Assembly: GCA_035048485.1 (NCBI GenBank)
Contig: CM068584.1
Location: forward strand, 59,831,739-59,895,738
Direction of reading: 5' to 3'
From: Pteria penguin
Taxonomy: Eukaryota > Mollusca > Bivalvia > Pterioida > Pteriidae
Length of the DNA stretch: 64,000 bases
Shown: positions 10,095 through 21,248 of the stretch, piece after piece
How positions within the stretch are numbered: the stretch's first letter is position 1
Layout: every line of letters begins with the position of its first letter
The notes under the pieces: model-generated
Told to the model about the DNA's origin: nothing
The model's input: the letters and a program-made list of their open reading frames with translations, nothing else
The model's database searches: none
Program-made: the position numbers and the translations under genes

Positions 10095-11325
10095 TCAAAA
10101 ACATTTTTTCCCCGAACTAATACTATTATTCTTCGGAGTCATCGTCCAAATTTTTTTTGCGTTTGGATTGAATTGCTGTTGTTTTACTGTTTTTGACCCG
10201 TTTTCTTTGTCCGGTTTTTTTTTTGCAACTTTAGCAACCTTTGGTACTTTTAATCTATCACCTGTAGAAGTTATATAGTTATGTTCTGATGGCACTAGAT
10301 TTAAAAGTCTAAGTAATCTTGAGTACTGTTTCGATTCCGTAAGGTTCCCCCTGGTCTTGTTTGAAACCCGCAACACCGATACCATTTCGGCGAGTTCATA
10401 GTTACCCTTTCCGTACAGAGCCCCTCTAAGTTCTGCTACCTGTTCTCTCTCAAAAGATTCTAATAGGTCTATCAAATCTGGAGTTCTTAAAATTGTCCAG
10501 TCCGTGGCTTGTTTTATTTTGTTGTTATACGACTCGTTGTTGTTATTTGTCCAGAGCTTGGGGATGTTCGGACATTTGAATCTGGGTTCGAACACTCTTG
10601 ACCTTAGTGTAGGTAGCAATGTGTCGGTCAGGTATGAACATGTGAATTCCTGCGTGATTTCCGTTTCCTTTTCGTCGTATATAATTTTGTCAGTCGTACT
10701 TAAAAGGCCATTGTTGGGATGGAAAATTTTGTCAACCATAAGCTCGACAACGGGGCTTGGAAAGGTCTCCCGTAAGTTGAAACGGGAATTGTCTTTAATG
10801 TGTTTTGTGCAAAGGGTCTGCACAGCGCGTGGAAAACAAGCATTGATTGCATTTACCAAGTGACATTCACCGTCAGTGCCAAAAATCACCTTACCAAAAG
10901 AAACATCCAGATGTGTATCTTTCACAGATGGCAATTTGACTAATAAGGTTTGCAGGTGGGACATGAATCGCTGGTATGTTTCGAATTTCCCATCCCAGTG
11001 TAAAAATATGGGTCCTAACATGATTGGGGAATTCTGCGTACGTTTTTGTACAGCGTTTGGGTTTTTGAAACAGAGTGGTCAGAAAATGGGGACTAACATT
11101 GAATGTCCTATCTACACCAATGATGCAGCCACTTAATATAGCCGATTTAAGGAGACGAAGTTGTTCATTTGTATAACAAATTACATTCGGTGGTTTGTTA
11201 GAACCAGTCGCAATGACTTCTTTCACGTAAGTACCCGAATATAATTTGTTCATTATAGACAAAACATCGGCCACGTTTTGCCTACTTTCGTTTGCGGGTC
11301 TGTTCTTCGAGTTGTGATTGTACAC
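10095..11325 (-). pseudogene. MULE-type (Mutator-like) transposase, frameshifted
   Basis: This is the catalytic part of a Mutator-like transposase, which would excise and insert its DNA using a DDE nuclease fold. The upstream frame (11325-10891) has the first acidic residue in GCIIGVDRTFNVSP and the family's following LTTLFQ strand. A single frameshift near 11,020 moves into the downstream frame (11021-10095). That frame has WDGKFETYQRF, the second acidic residue in FGTDGE, then CTKHIKDN, and the third acidic residue in LWTNNNNESYNNK. The tail is lysine-rich (VAKVAKKKPDKENGSK), probably a nuclear localisation signal. The gene sits downstream of an OTU-like domain in the same orientation, and the two may form one product. 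One confirmed frameshift makes this copy probably inactive, unless it is a sequencing error. Confidence 0.75.
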
Positions 11326-11436
11326 AGCATTTGGACTAGTTTTAAATCCACAATGTCATCTGGGAATGCAGAATTTACGTCCCTTCTAATTGCCCTTGGG
11401 GTTTGTTGTGCTTTAGACCCTCCCTAGTGATATTTT

Positions 11437-12308
11437 TTACCCTGCATTAAACGCTGATAAGGGGCAGTTCCCATGGACAGTATCTGCCGGAAAAGGGCCT
11501 ATGTATTCAACTACCGTGTTTTGGATAGGTGGGGGACACACAATCCAGGTCACTCTTTTTCTGTATTTGGGGTCTCTACCCAGATAATAATATTTTCGCT
11601 TTACAGTTACAATCGATTCGGAAGAGGGCTGGTGTTGATAGGTATAAATTTTCTTTTCTTTTCTGTGCAAAAAAAACCCCATTTTTTCAATTCCACGTAT
11701 GTCAGTTTACCATCATCCCTCTTGACATAATAATGTGATTTTGTAGAATATTTTTTGAAGCCCAAAGCCCCACAATCATCTCGATATTCACTGTTTTCCA
11801 GACTGACGCCTGTCAATGTTTTTTTTTTGTATCGTCCAAAACGAAATAAACATTTTATTGAATACCTCTAAGGATGGAGGACCACCGACTTCGGTTGCCG
11901 CGTGTAATAAAGCCTCAAGAGATAGGAATCCCCCGTTCAGTGAGAATGTTGTGGGATTCTTATATGGGTGAGTAAAAGCATCTGATAAGTCCATAGTGTC
12001 TGACAAGTCACTTTCTATCGTCGATGTCAAAGATTTAGGAGAGGACTCGGTTTCGGGCGATAGACTGGTGCTGTCTCCCGAAATTTTGGTAGGGGTTGTC
12101 TCCTTTCGGTTTTGGATAGTTTGTTATTTTTGAATTTATTGCTTAATTTTATGCAACTTGCGAAAGGGCGGGGGGGGGGGGGGACTTCCGGTGAAAGAGG
12201 GGTAATGGTCGAATCATCTCTATCCGAACAATCAGAGATTGTGGAAATAGGGGAAACTGTGTGAGATTGGAGAGAAATTGAGTCATCGGTATCCGAAACA
12301 TCTGCCAT
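11437..12308 (-). pseudogene. Linker region between OTU and MULE domains, frameshifted
   Basis: Several short minus-strand frames run in order between the OTU and MULE parts. The first is serine/aspartate/proline-rich (VSDTDDSISLQSHTVSPIST, then PEVPPPPRP). The next has a hydrophobic helix (GGFLSLEALLHAATEVGG). A basic segment follows with repeated aromatic-lysine pattern (SHYYVKRDDGK, and KRKYYYLGRDPKYRKRVTWI), which may be a degenerate FLYWCH-like or other DNA-binding unit. The frames are connected by three or more indels. A 14-G run at 12,170-12,183 falls inside. The continuous order suggests that one long protein once spanned 12.96-10.1 kb. Confidence 0.45.
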
Positions 12309-12480
12309 GGGGGAACGAGGGGAAGGGTCTGTTTTAGGTAGAGGGGATTTATTGATAATTTGAATGCTTTTTGGGCGTTTGTCACATTAATTTTTATTGG
12401 GTAATATTATTTTGCGGGAAGGTAGGGAGGGAAACTGATTTGTGTCGTCAAGGTCAATGACTTTCCTTCCGATCCAATAA

Positions 12481-12960
12481 GGCGGCGAAATGGCTCGGGA
12501 CCCACATGCCATTATTTTGCCCACTGGACCCAGACCACATGATTATAAATTCCTTCTTACTCTTTGGGGTCCTTGGGACAAATATCTAATTAAGAATTGT
12601 GGTGTTCTTATCGGCGAGTCCGTTTACCAAGGGGTAAACTGTCTGAATGGGACAACCTTTAACATTACTTGCCGCGTGTATGGTCCAAGATGACGAGAAG
12701 GCTTTGTTGGTTGTACAGTCTGAAAGTGCATCAGAAAAGGGGGGACTGACAAGGCGGTACGACTCCTTGGACTGTTTGTAGAATTTTGAATTGTTGAACA
12801 GTTCTATAGCGGTTTTCACTCGTAATTCAGTTGCCGTGGATTTGTTGCCTATCAAACAGACAGACAGAGCATTGAACAGGCAGTTACCGTCAGTCTTGAC
12901 CATAAATGGCGGTGAACCAACCCACTCAGGACCTGTCCAACTGACGACATCGTGTACGAT
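12481..12960 (-). pseudogene. OTU-like cysteine protease domain (vertnin type), broken
   Basis: OTU proteases remove ubiquitin using a Cys-His dyad helped by an Asp. The minus-strand frame reads WVGSPPF then KTDGNCLFNALSVC, with the catalytic Asp and Cys in TDGNC, then the usual ELRVKTAIEL helix. It continues with SSWTIHAASNVKGCPIQTVY, which I recall from OTU domains of vertnin-like proteins. After the stop following DKNTTILN, the matching frame goes on to IIMWSGSSG and WVPSHF, placing the catalytic His at 12,490-12,492. At least two stops interrupt the domain. It is upstream of the MULE transposase in the same orientation, so it is probably the N-terminal part of that element's protein. Whether it was ever an active protease cannot be told from sequence alone. 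Confidence 0.65.
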
Positions 12961-13203
12961 TTATGTACGATCTTGGGACACAAAAGAAAATAAAAACTAC
13001 GGTATATATACACGTGTACAACTTCTACTAAGCTACAATACTACCGACGACAGCGAATATCTACACGCAATTTAAGATAAATACAGAATAACAGTTTAAA
13101 ATGCAAACACAATATGAAAGCAACAATAGCTCTGAAACAGCACCTGACCGTTCACGACGATAAACCAAGGATGTCCGTGATACGCATTTGATATGCATTA
13201 TAT

Positions 13204-13405
13204 GCGATTTTAGCCAGACCTGTGGCGCCAACTGTTTTTCTAGCAGTAAGAATTTGCCACGAAAAGCCCCATTCGATTGGCTTCGAGTTTATAAGACAAT
13301 ATACCGTGATTTGCACCATGTGCGCTTTTAGCCAGACTTGTGGCGCCAGTTATTTCTCTAGCAAAACTCCCCCCTATTCGCTTGGCTTCGTGTTTATACG
13401 ACAAT
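13204..13405. repeat. Direct repeat, two ~90-bp copies
   Basis: Copies at 13204-13300 and 13322-13405 share TTTTAGCCAGAC then TGTGGCGCCA, CTCTAGCA-like sequence, and TTGGCTTCG then TTTATA. On the plus strand an inverted CCAAT core (ATTGGC in the first copy) is followed by a TATA-like TTTATAAG. They lie 5' of the OTU-MULE gene and could be promoter or subterminal repeats of that element. Confidence 0.6.
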
Positions 13406-13440
13406 AATTTGTCAACTTTGTAGATGACGCCGATATATAT

Positions 13441-14917
13441 AAATTATTATTATTATTATTATTATTATTATTTAGTTTAACGTCACACCGAGAATATTTC
13501 ACTCATTTGGTGACGGTATCAATTATTAAAATATTTGCAAAACAATACAATTCATACATTTACAAGTGTAAGGTGATTAAAACTAATGACTAAAATATTT
13601 TGGAAAGACCAGCCTTCGTTGTATAACTTACATGCATTTAAGAAATGGTATTAAAACAGTACGAGTATATCATATTCGTGTGTATCATTTTCCAACGATA
13701 AAATCAAATTTTATTATATAAATTTATCTCTTTCAAAAACGCCAATATTTTGTTTATACTTACACTTTCAAATAATGCCTTAAGATTATCAACAGTATAA
13801 TTTTTATGTCTAATATGTGCGGTATCCACACAATCTACTAATATGTGTTTAATAGTAAACATACATCCGCATGGGACACACTCTGGAGGAGGCTCTTCCT
13901 TTAGAAGATAGGAATGAGTTATCCAAGTGTGTCCAATGCGGAGTCTAGTACAAACAGTTTCATCTTTACGACAAGTATGATGATTATAAATAACGCTTTA
14001 ATTAAAAATTGGCTTAATTTCACGTAATTTATTAAAAACCTCGTTATCCCAACTACTTTGAGACAAACGCTGAATATATTGCGTAATACTAGATTTACAA
14101 TCAGTATACGGCATCTTGTCAGTACAAACAGATTTATTTAATGCATCTTTAGCAGCTTTATCTGCTTCTTTATTACCAGCCAAGCCAATATGACTTGGCA
14201 ACCAACAAAATGTGATATCATAATCGCAAGAACGAAGATGATGTACTTTTTCTAAAATTTTCAAAATATACATATTTTTCAAATTAAAATTCTTCATAGC
14301 ACGAAGACATGACAAAGAATCTGAAAATACAATGCTTTTAGATATTTTATTAAGTTCTATATGGATGAGAGCAAGAAGTATAGCTTTCGCCCTTGCAGTA
14401 AATATCGAACAGTTGTCAGGCAATCGAATTGACAAACATAAATTATTATCAGAAATCGCTGCAGCGGCTACTTTATTTTCATCTTTTGATCCATCTGTAA
14501 AGTACATTTTATGATTTGAATGAGAAGATTTTATTTCAGATAACATTTGCTGATATTGTAAATTATTTGTTTCTATTTTCTTATATTTTGACAACTCTAA
14601 ATTTATATTTGCTCTTAACATCTTCCAAGGGGCCGACAAAGGAATTTCATTTTCAATTATATTATCTAGTTTAAGTCTGCCTCATCAATAAGCGGTTTAA
14701 TACGTAGACCGATATTTTTGATACTTTTAGGTTTCCTTTCATACAAATCCTCGTACTTTGGATTGAAAACACAATCAAATGCTGGGTTATTCTTATTAGA
14801 ATATAATTTCGTAATATATTGTAACGTGAGTTAACACGTCTTCTATCCAGGGATGGTTCACATGCTTCAGCATATAGACTTTGTACAGGTGAGGTCCTGA
14901 AAGCACCAAGACTTAAT
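13441..14917 (-). mobile_element. 5'-truncated LINE copy (I/Nimb-like), RNase H and 3' end
   Basis: On the minus strand this copy starts inside the reverse-transcriptase C-terminal region (FRTSPVQSLYAEA, shared exactly with the 21.5-kb LINE). It continues through the RNase H domain, where 14639-13998 is open: YFTDGSKDENKVAAAA, IVFSDSLSCLRAM, CWLPSHIGLAGNKEADKAAK. These give the D-E-D-H/D set of cellular-type RNase H. A cysteine-containing tail (the CVPCGC equivalent) follows near 13,870. The 3' end carries GTGAAATATTCTCGGTGTGA and an (AAT)n tail at 13,442-13,471. Truncation at the 5' side is the normal result of target-primed reverse transcription. Confidence 0.85.
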
Positions 14918-14954
14918 CAAGTATTTCCTTGACATGATCAACGCCAATCAGTGT

Positions 14955-15300
14955 TAACACGGCTTTAAGAAATATAGCAGTTTACACCGATGGCCCTCGG
15001 TATGTTGGTCACCCGAAGTTTGGCCTCGGGAAGGCAGAGATGCACTTACTTAGCTGGGAAGGCTTGCATCTTAGTTTCAGAGGAACTTCGACTGTCGTAG
15101 ATGATATCATAACATCAATTAAACATACCCGGAAAGACCTGTCCATCAGAGAAAGGCCAATGAGAAATAAATTACCAACACCTACTCCAGACAGCATCGT
15201 CAGCGTTCTTTATGAAAGGAACAATACTCATTTGCCAAAGACCAGTTCGCAGTGGCCTTCACTCGACTGCTGCACAACTCGTTCACCAACTACTCAGTAA
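14955..15300 (+). pseudogene. GDSL/SGNH-esterase-like C-terminal fragment
   Basis: The plus-strand frame reads YVGHPKFGLGKAEMHLL, then SWEGLHLSFRGTSTVVDDI. This matches the end of SGNH/GDSL hydrolase domains, where a DGxHL motif carries the catalytic His; the Asp is Glu here. Such esterase domains occur in ORF1 of some LINEs and in other invertebrate mobile genes. The N-terminal serine block is absent, and the frame runs on into a Ser/Thr/Pro-rich repeat. It is a fragment, and its parent element is unknown. Confidence 0.45.
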
Positions 15301-15389
15301 TCTGCGTCTCGTCCACCAACAACTCAGTCATCTGCATCTAGTCCACCCACTACTCGGTCATATGCGTCTCGTCCATTAACTGCTCAGCC
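15278..15389. repeat. 30-bp tandem repeat, ~3.7 copies, Ser/Thr/Pro coding
   Basis: Units begin at 15278, 15308, 15338 and 15368. Each resembles CTCGTCCACCAACAACTCAG plus TCATCTGCAT. The period of 30 keeps one frame, giving a 10-residue repeat of the type SRPPTTQSSA. It directly follows the esterase-like fragment, so it was probably a disordered linker. Confidence 0.8.
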
Positions 15390-15540
15390 GCCTTGCAAGA
15401 AAGTTCCTACTAAGCCAACGTCATTAACCATGGTATCAATTCACTCTACTACGATTTCACATTCACATTTATGTTCAGCTCAAGTAGGAAGGGGGGGGGG
15501 GGGGGGGGGGGCTGATTCTAAATGTGTAGTTTATGACAAA

Positions 15541-16135
15541 AGTGACATGTTAGATTTTCGTTAAGTTTTTCAGGTTATTAATGAACCTAACCCTGAATTA
15601 ATATCTAATATTCCATCTTTAAAACCTTGGGCCGGAGACATATATATAACCAATAAAACACGTGATTAATATTCACGGGTACATAAAGGTTCCCAAAACA
15701 TAGCTAAGAAAAACCCCGTTATGAATCGTAAGGACTATAAAAGTAAGCAGTTTGTAGGTGATGAAACAGGAGATGATAGGTTTAGAAGGATTATTTACCT
15801 TTCTAAAATATCAGATTTAGCTTTAATTCATTTTATAGAAGATGAAAGTGTAGCTATAGATTTGCCTCATGGTAATGCAGTACATAAAACGCAAGTTCTA
15901 GGGAAAAATCTCTAATCTACTTTAACAGACCTCAGGAATAATTGTAAAGAAAGAGAACCTCGATCTCTAAATCAAGACAGTGTGAGCAAAGCAGGTGTAA
16001 ATGCTTCAGAGCAAGGTCTTTTAAATGCTTACAATAAGAAACTAGAAATTTACGATATCAAAAAAATCAAAAAGGGAAGCTTACTCATGACGCAATACAC
16101 TTCAACTAGCTTACAATCTAGAACATGTTGTTGAA
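15541..16135 (+). pseudogene. Unrecognised mobile-gene relic
   Basis: Downstream of a 21-G run (15491-15511), a plus-strand reading broken by a few stops looks protein-like. It reads EPNPELISNIPSLKPWAGD, then an open stretch at 15721-15915 (DRFRRIIYLSKISDLALIHF, IDLPHGNA), then a charged stretch (TDLRNNCKEREPRSLNQD). The LPHGNA segment reminds me of proteins repeated in invertebrate genomes, but I cannot name the family. It may be the same relic as the esterase-like fragment. Confidence 0.3.
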
Positions 16136-16650
16136 TTCGCTCTCTATCCAGAACTTCGGTTAGTTTTAGCTTGTTAAGATACAATATTTGACCTAGGAAG
16201 CTTTTATGTATCTCCTTTAATTGTTAAACATCCTTTCTTTAGGGGCAATACAAGTTTTCCGGTAGCATTTCTTATACGAGTGATTATCAAAAAAAGTCTT
16301 TCTCTGTCTTTGAAAAAGAAAACCAATAATGCAAATAGTACATAATGTTATTGAGTTATGCTGCTAACCTATTTTTATAATTCGCTGCTAAGTCAGTGTA
16401 ATGGTGAAGGTTATTAAATACCGTAAATAAAGCAGGAAACTGCTGACTGTGGTGATCATTCGACATTTTTCGTGTTGTCCTTTTTCATATTGAAATTTAA
16501 AAAATACAACTAAATGGTAAAGTTTAATCATTATTTGGTTCCTAGTAGCGCTCATATTAAGATTGAACATCCTTTTTTATATACCCTTGCATTAATTTTA
16601 AACTAGATAAAATCTTAGTAGATGTTGATCTTTTAACATTGGTCCTTAAA
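16136..16650. other. Non-coding, AT-rich
   Basis: No gene or repeat is recognised between the relic and the first copy of the 15-bp motif. Confidence 0.35.
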
Positions 16651-17930
16651 TTACATGTCCATGGTGTAACACAATTAAATAAACATGTTGTAAGAGTTAT
16701 CTTTCTTTACTCTGTGATGAATCAATAACTTCTCCCTAAGCTGTTCCCGTTTCCAGTCTGAAGCAATAACACGAAAGAGCCACAGATGCACGGATGACAA
16801 AAAATCGATAAAATGTAAGCATGGTCAGCGTCATATATATTGAAAATGTCCTTGGTGTTCACTCTTCAGATTTATTTCCATTAACACAATGATACTCTCA
16901 CATCATTACATAAATAGCTCATTTCAAGTTGAAAGTCAAAAGCCATGTGCTACTGCTTTGGGAGCAGTCATTATTCAGGAATGACATGAAACCCATGAAT
17001 TGTGTCCATGGTGTTACTGTCCGTGGTGTTACTGTCCATGGTGTTACTGTTCTTGGTGTTACTGTGCTAGGTGTTACTGTCCTTGGTGTTGCTGTCCATG
17101 GTGTTGCTGTCTTTGGTGTTACTGTCCATGGTGTTACATGATTAATTATTACACCATAGACGGATATTGTTGTACCATGGACAATTTTTACATTTTAATG
17201 CAATAAACGGGATATGATTTATAGATTTCTAAATTCATGTAGTGTGTCTTCAATATAGTTTATGGTAATTGTTAAATGTTCAAGTAAATTTCTTGTGTTT
17301 AGTGACAATAGATATTTCACTAAAATTTGCAGTAATTGTTACACCTTGGACAGTCATCGTTACACCAAAGACGTTTTCGGGTTTGTATGATTTTGTTTCA
17401 TTTGTTATCGTACAAATGTTGAACAAAATCATGTCATAGATCACATCCTAAGTGAAGCATTTTATTATGTTATTATATTTACATAGACTTATTGCTTTAA
17501 CTGTTGTTTTCAAGTTGACGTCTGACATCAATGTCCAGCAGTATATGTTAGATAATACTTTACAAATGTTGATGCTTAATCTGGATACATGGGTTTCCTT
17601 CATATTCCACAACAGCTGGTATTATGTGTATACATCATGGGATTTAGATATTTCAACAAATATACTTATTTAACATTTTTGAAATATCAATTGGTATGAT
17701 AGTGGCACTGAATTTCCGTACGTAACACCATGGACATTTGTAGAACTTCATTTTGTTGATATAATTTTATACTGTTTATGATCATGTGACTTTGTGAATA
17801 AATCCATCTACACCAATAACCGATCAGATGATCATCTGTACAACAGAAAAGCTTCCTATATTCAGATCTCGCATCCAACATGTATCTTGCTTCACTTAAA
17901 AGTAGATCGTTACACCAAGGACACAAAAAT
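16651..17930. repeat. Dispersed 15-bp motif cluster, inverted around 17.14 kb
   Basis: The motif TGTCCWWGGTGTWAC occurs on the plus strand at 16,655, near 16,848, and nine times in the array at 17001-17137. From 17,147 on it occurs only in the opposite sense (GTTACACCWWGGACA): near 17,147, 17,172, 17,338, 17,358, 17,720 and 17,909. The orientation switch gives a palindromic layout. It lies upstream of the DDE transposase starting at 18,425, so it could be a subterminal binding-site array of that element. Confidence 0.65.
17001..17137. repeat. 15-bp tandem repeat, ~9 copies
   Basis: Units are TGTCCATGGTGTTAC with changes mainly at the central ATGG (CGTGG, CTTGG, TCTTGG, CTAGG, CCTTGG). A frame through it encodes a CPWCY repeat, but this is a by-product of the period of 15, and no start context or domain supports a gene. 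Confidence 0.9.
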
Positions 17931-18424
17931 AAAAAATCTTACCTCGTGAACAATTAATAAAATCTTACCACTTGAAAAATTTAATATATCTTACCTCGTG
18001 AAATATGTAAGACAATAGAAAACCAAGCAAATACTGTGTAAAACATTTATATATATAGGATTTGTAATGAGTTTCCTGCCTGTGGCCAGCAAAAACGTAA
18101 AAATTCTTAACGAGTATCATGAATCTTATATAAATGGAAACAAATTGTTGATTCTTTTTATCATACCTTTTCTAGATAAGACAGAATCATCAAAAATCGT
18201 GAAAATCTGCTGATTTCTCTATTAATTTTCCATGTCATTTTGGCAGTAATGTGACATCATTCAATTGGTTGCATTGTGACATCACAATTGAAAAGTCATA
18301 GCAACGGGTATATTATATATGTATAATAAAGCATATTTATGCAATGGCTTTATTGTCCTGCATAACACACTAAAGATATAATAAATATTGATACTGCATT
18401 CATTTTTTTTTCAGCAGAGGCATA
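17931..18424. other. 5' region of the DDE transposase gene
   Basis: AT-rich. It contains two close copies of TGTGACATCA/TGTGACATCATT at 18,249-18,290 with inverted CAATTG neighbours. A polypyrimidine tract and CAG at 18,402-18,415 lie just before the ATG, suggesting a 3' splice site and a 5' UTR intron. Confidence 0.4.
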
Positions 18425-20388
18425 ATGGCATTGACTAATGCTGAAAGGCAGCGACTCTACAGATTCAGAAGAAATGCTGATAAAGAAAGACGGGAGCAGT
18501 ATATACTCAAGAAGAAAAGAAAATATCAAGAAGATATGACTGTTGGTAAAAGAGTGAATATTGCTTCATTGTCTGAAAGGGCACAGAGACAACGGCGTAA
18601 AAAGTGGAGAGAAGAAAAAAGATCACAGAGCACAGATCACAGAAACGGGCAAAAGACAAAAAAAGTACTTGAGTGTCTAACTCCTCCGATGTCCCCAAAT
18701 AATTCTGCTGAAATCACAACACACCAGAGAGTATCTGCCAAAAAGCATCGACACAGGAAGATGGCTAAATGTTACAGAGATAATGATTTATTAAGAACAG
18801 AATTAGCAATTCAGAAGAAAAGGACAGAAATATACAAAAAGCGTTGGGTCAGAAAGAAAAGCAAAAACAAAGAAATGAATGAAACTCCAAGAAAAAAAAA
18901 TACAAGACGACTTCTAAGAGGCTTACTGGTATCAAACAAAGTCAAAGGAAAGGATGTTAGTGGCAGACTAATACGATTAAGGAAAATGGTTTTATTCCAG
19001 CATGCATTGAATGACCAGTTAAAAGAAAAGTATGCAAAGGGAAATCGTGCACAGAAGAAAAGCATTTCAGAAATAGCTACAGGAGAGATTCTCAGAAAGT
19101 ACAGGATGACCCCTAGAGCGAAACGAGAAATGGGCATAAGCAGCAAAGGTAACCCTTCCCAAATGAAAGGGTGTCTGTCAGAAAGACTTCACAAGAGGAT
19201 TCTTGAATTCTACGAAAGAGACGAAAATAGTAGACTTACACCAGGATCGAAACAAACAATCACAAAAAAGGAAAATAAAAAAACAAAAGAGAATTCTTAA
19301 TTCAACACTGCAAGAACTACACGTAAAATTTTGTGAGGAAAACAAAGACTGCAAAATTAGCTACACAACATTTTGTAGACAGAAACCATTTTGGGTAGTG
19401 AAGCCAACGCAATCGGATCGCGAGACCTGTGCTTGTAAACTTCATGAAAATGTACAATTCCTTGCTTCAGCACTTCCATGAAAAGGTTATTTCAACAAAC
19501 AAAATCGGTCAATCAAATCAGAAAGTAAAAAGTAAAATTAACGGTAAAAGAGAAAGTTCAAGGCACACTAGGAGAGCTGGTTGATAACTTCCACATCGAA
19601 ATGACCAAACTGAAGATACATTTTTTCAATATATCTAACCAATTCAAGCACTACCAGACGACGAAAGAGAATCTGCAAGGAAATGAAGTACTTATTCATG
19701 TAGATTTTGCTGAAAATTATTATAGCAAACTGGAAAAGGAAATCCAAAGCATGCACTTCGGTGCCTCAAAAAAGCAAATTACCCTACACACTGGAGTATA
19801 CTATACTGGGAAGGATAAAGCGACGCATCCTTTTTGTTCAGTGTCTGATTCTCTTGACCACACGCCACCAGCAATATGGGCTTACCTAAATCCAGTTCTA
19901 GATGGCATAAAACAGTTCACTTTTTCAGTGATGGTCCCTCGGCACAGTATAAACAGAAAGGCAACTTCTTTTTGTTTTCCAGAGAAATGGCAAAACGTGA
20001 CATATTATTTGCGACCTGAAATTACCATGAAGCAGGGCACGGAAAGGGAGCCCCTGATGGTGTTGGCGCAGCAGTGAAACGTAATGCAGACCAGAAAGTG
20101 TTACATGGAACAGATATTACTGATGCAGCATCATTTGTTAGAACCACAAAGGAAGAGTCAAACATTTTAGTCTATGAGGTTGTTCCAGATAGTATTAAAA
20201 CATTCACGAATTTACCAATACTGAAAACCATTCCAGGGACGATGAAAATTCATCAAATTGTAACAAAAACACCAGGAGAGATATGGTTTCGCAATTTAAG
20301 CTGTACATGTACTGACGAGAATATTCATAAAGGACATGAATTGAAATGTTTCAAATTCAATTGCAAGTATTCCAAACACAAAACATGA
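18425..20388 (+). pseudogene. DDE transposase of unassigned (Sola-like?) family, frameshifted
   Basis: Four plus-strand frames in order make up one transposase-like protein. The N-terminal 290 residues (18425-19300) begin ALTNAERQRLYRFRRNADKE and are very basic, a coiled, nucleic-acid-binding type start. After a frameshift comes CKISYTTFCRQKPFWV and a cysteine pair (CACKLHENV). The catalytic part begins at 19,601, with the first acidic residue in HVDFAENYYSKLEKE. The second is in a frame reading FFSDGPSAQYKQKGNF near 19,925. The conserved GHGKGAPDGVGAAVKR block near 20,035 follows. A cysteine/histidine tail (LSCTCTDENIHKGHELKC) closes it. I recall this motif order from transposon proteins of cnidarians, fish and molluscs, but the superfamily name is a guess. 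At least four frame breaks are present. Confidence 0.65.
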
Positions 20389-20395
20389 ACAAAAA

Positions 20396-21248
20396 GTGGA
20401 ACATCCGGCGAAGGAACATGACAGCACTACAGAGAATGGTAATAACAATATAACTACATCCACCTCAATTGCTGTTGCAAAAGATGATGTGATGGATAGA
20501 CAAGTCTTTTTTGAAAAGACCCTGCAGACTCTTGAAGAATGCAAAACATTCGAGAGTATTTACTCAAGATGTACAGCCGTTGCAACAGAATTGCCGACAT
20601 ATTATCTTGATACTCTACAGGAACCTTCCATCATGTCCACTGGATTACCAATTGATGAACAGGCAACAGATCTCTACCCATCTGATGTAGATCAACCTCA
20701 TGTATTATATCCAGTGTCAGTATCAGCTGATGGAAACTGCTCATTCTGGAAGTATTTTGACATTTGGAAACGAAAACAGGGATACCGAGATACGTGTACA
20801 CATAATCATAGAGTCTACACTGAACATGGACAAATATTTGGATCAGACATATCTGGAAAAGGGTTTGAGAGACACAAATGCTAGTAAAAATCTGGCAAAG
20901 GCATTTGCCATGTATTCTGATCAATATACCCCCAACTCCGGCAGGGCTTTAGATGACATAGAAATCAAAAACATTTACCAACAGGAATTACTAAAAATCA
21001 CAAAAAATAGAAGCTACATGGGCATTTGGCAGGTTTTCTCTCTTGCGAGTGTCCTGGGAAAGTCTGTATATTCTGTATACCCTGAACGTGGCAATAAATC
21101 AGTGAGACAGGATCCTCATCGCATCATTGAGCCAAGAAAGAAAATTAATGATGACATGTATTACATTTTATGGACAAGCACAAGAAGTGATATGAGTGTT
21201 TACTGTATTGGGCTATTGCAAATACATCCAGATGTCGCTCACTGCTGA
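20396..21248 (+). pseudogene. OTU-like domain of vertnin type, frameshifted
   Basis: Two overlapping frames (20396-20884, then 20700-21248) form one domain. It begins YPVSVSADGNC, with the OTU catalytic Asp and Cys near 20,735. A frameshift then moves to SGSILTFGNENRDTEIRVHI, the family's following helix. The C-terminal half reads YMGIWQVFSLASVLGKSVYS, then a VYPERG and RIIEPRKK block and YYILWTSTRSDMSV. These are features I recall from the OTU domain of vertnin and its invertebrate relatives. The expected NHF-type histidine motif is missing between SVYC and LLQIH, probably deleted. The domain follows the DDE transposase in the same direction, after a stop, and may be the C-terminal part or second gene of the same element. 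Confidence 0.65.

Noticed and set aside
17000..17206. ORF with CPWCY repeats resembling a cysteine-rich protein
   Set aside because: It is a by-product of a 15-bp tandem repeat and has no start context, signal peptide or relatives.
18811..19146. 111-codon minus-strand ORF rich in Phe/Leu
   Set aside because: It is the antisense shadow of the lysine-rich N-terminus of the DDE transposase.
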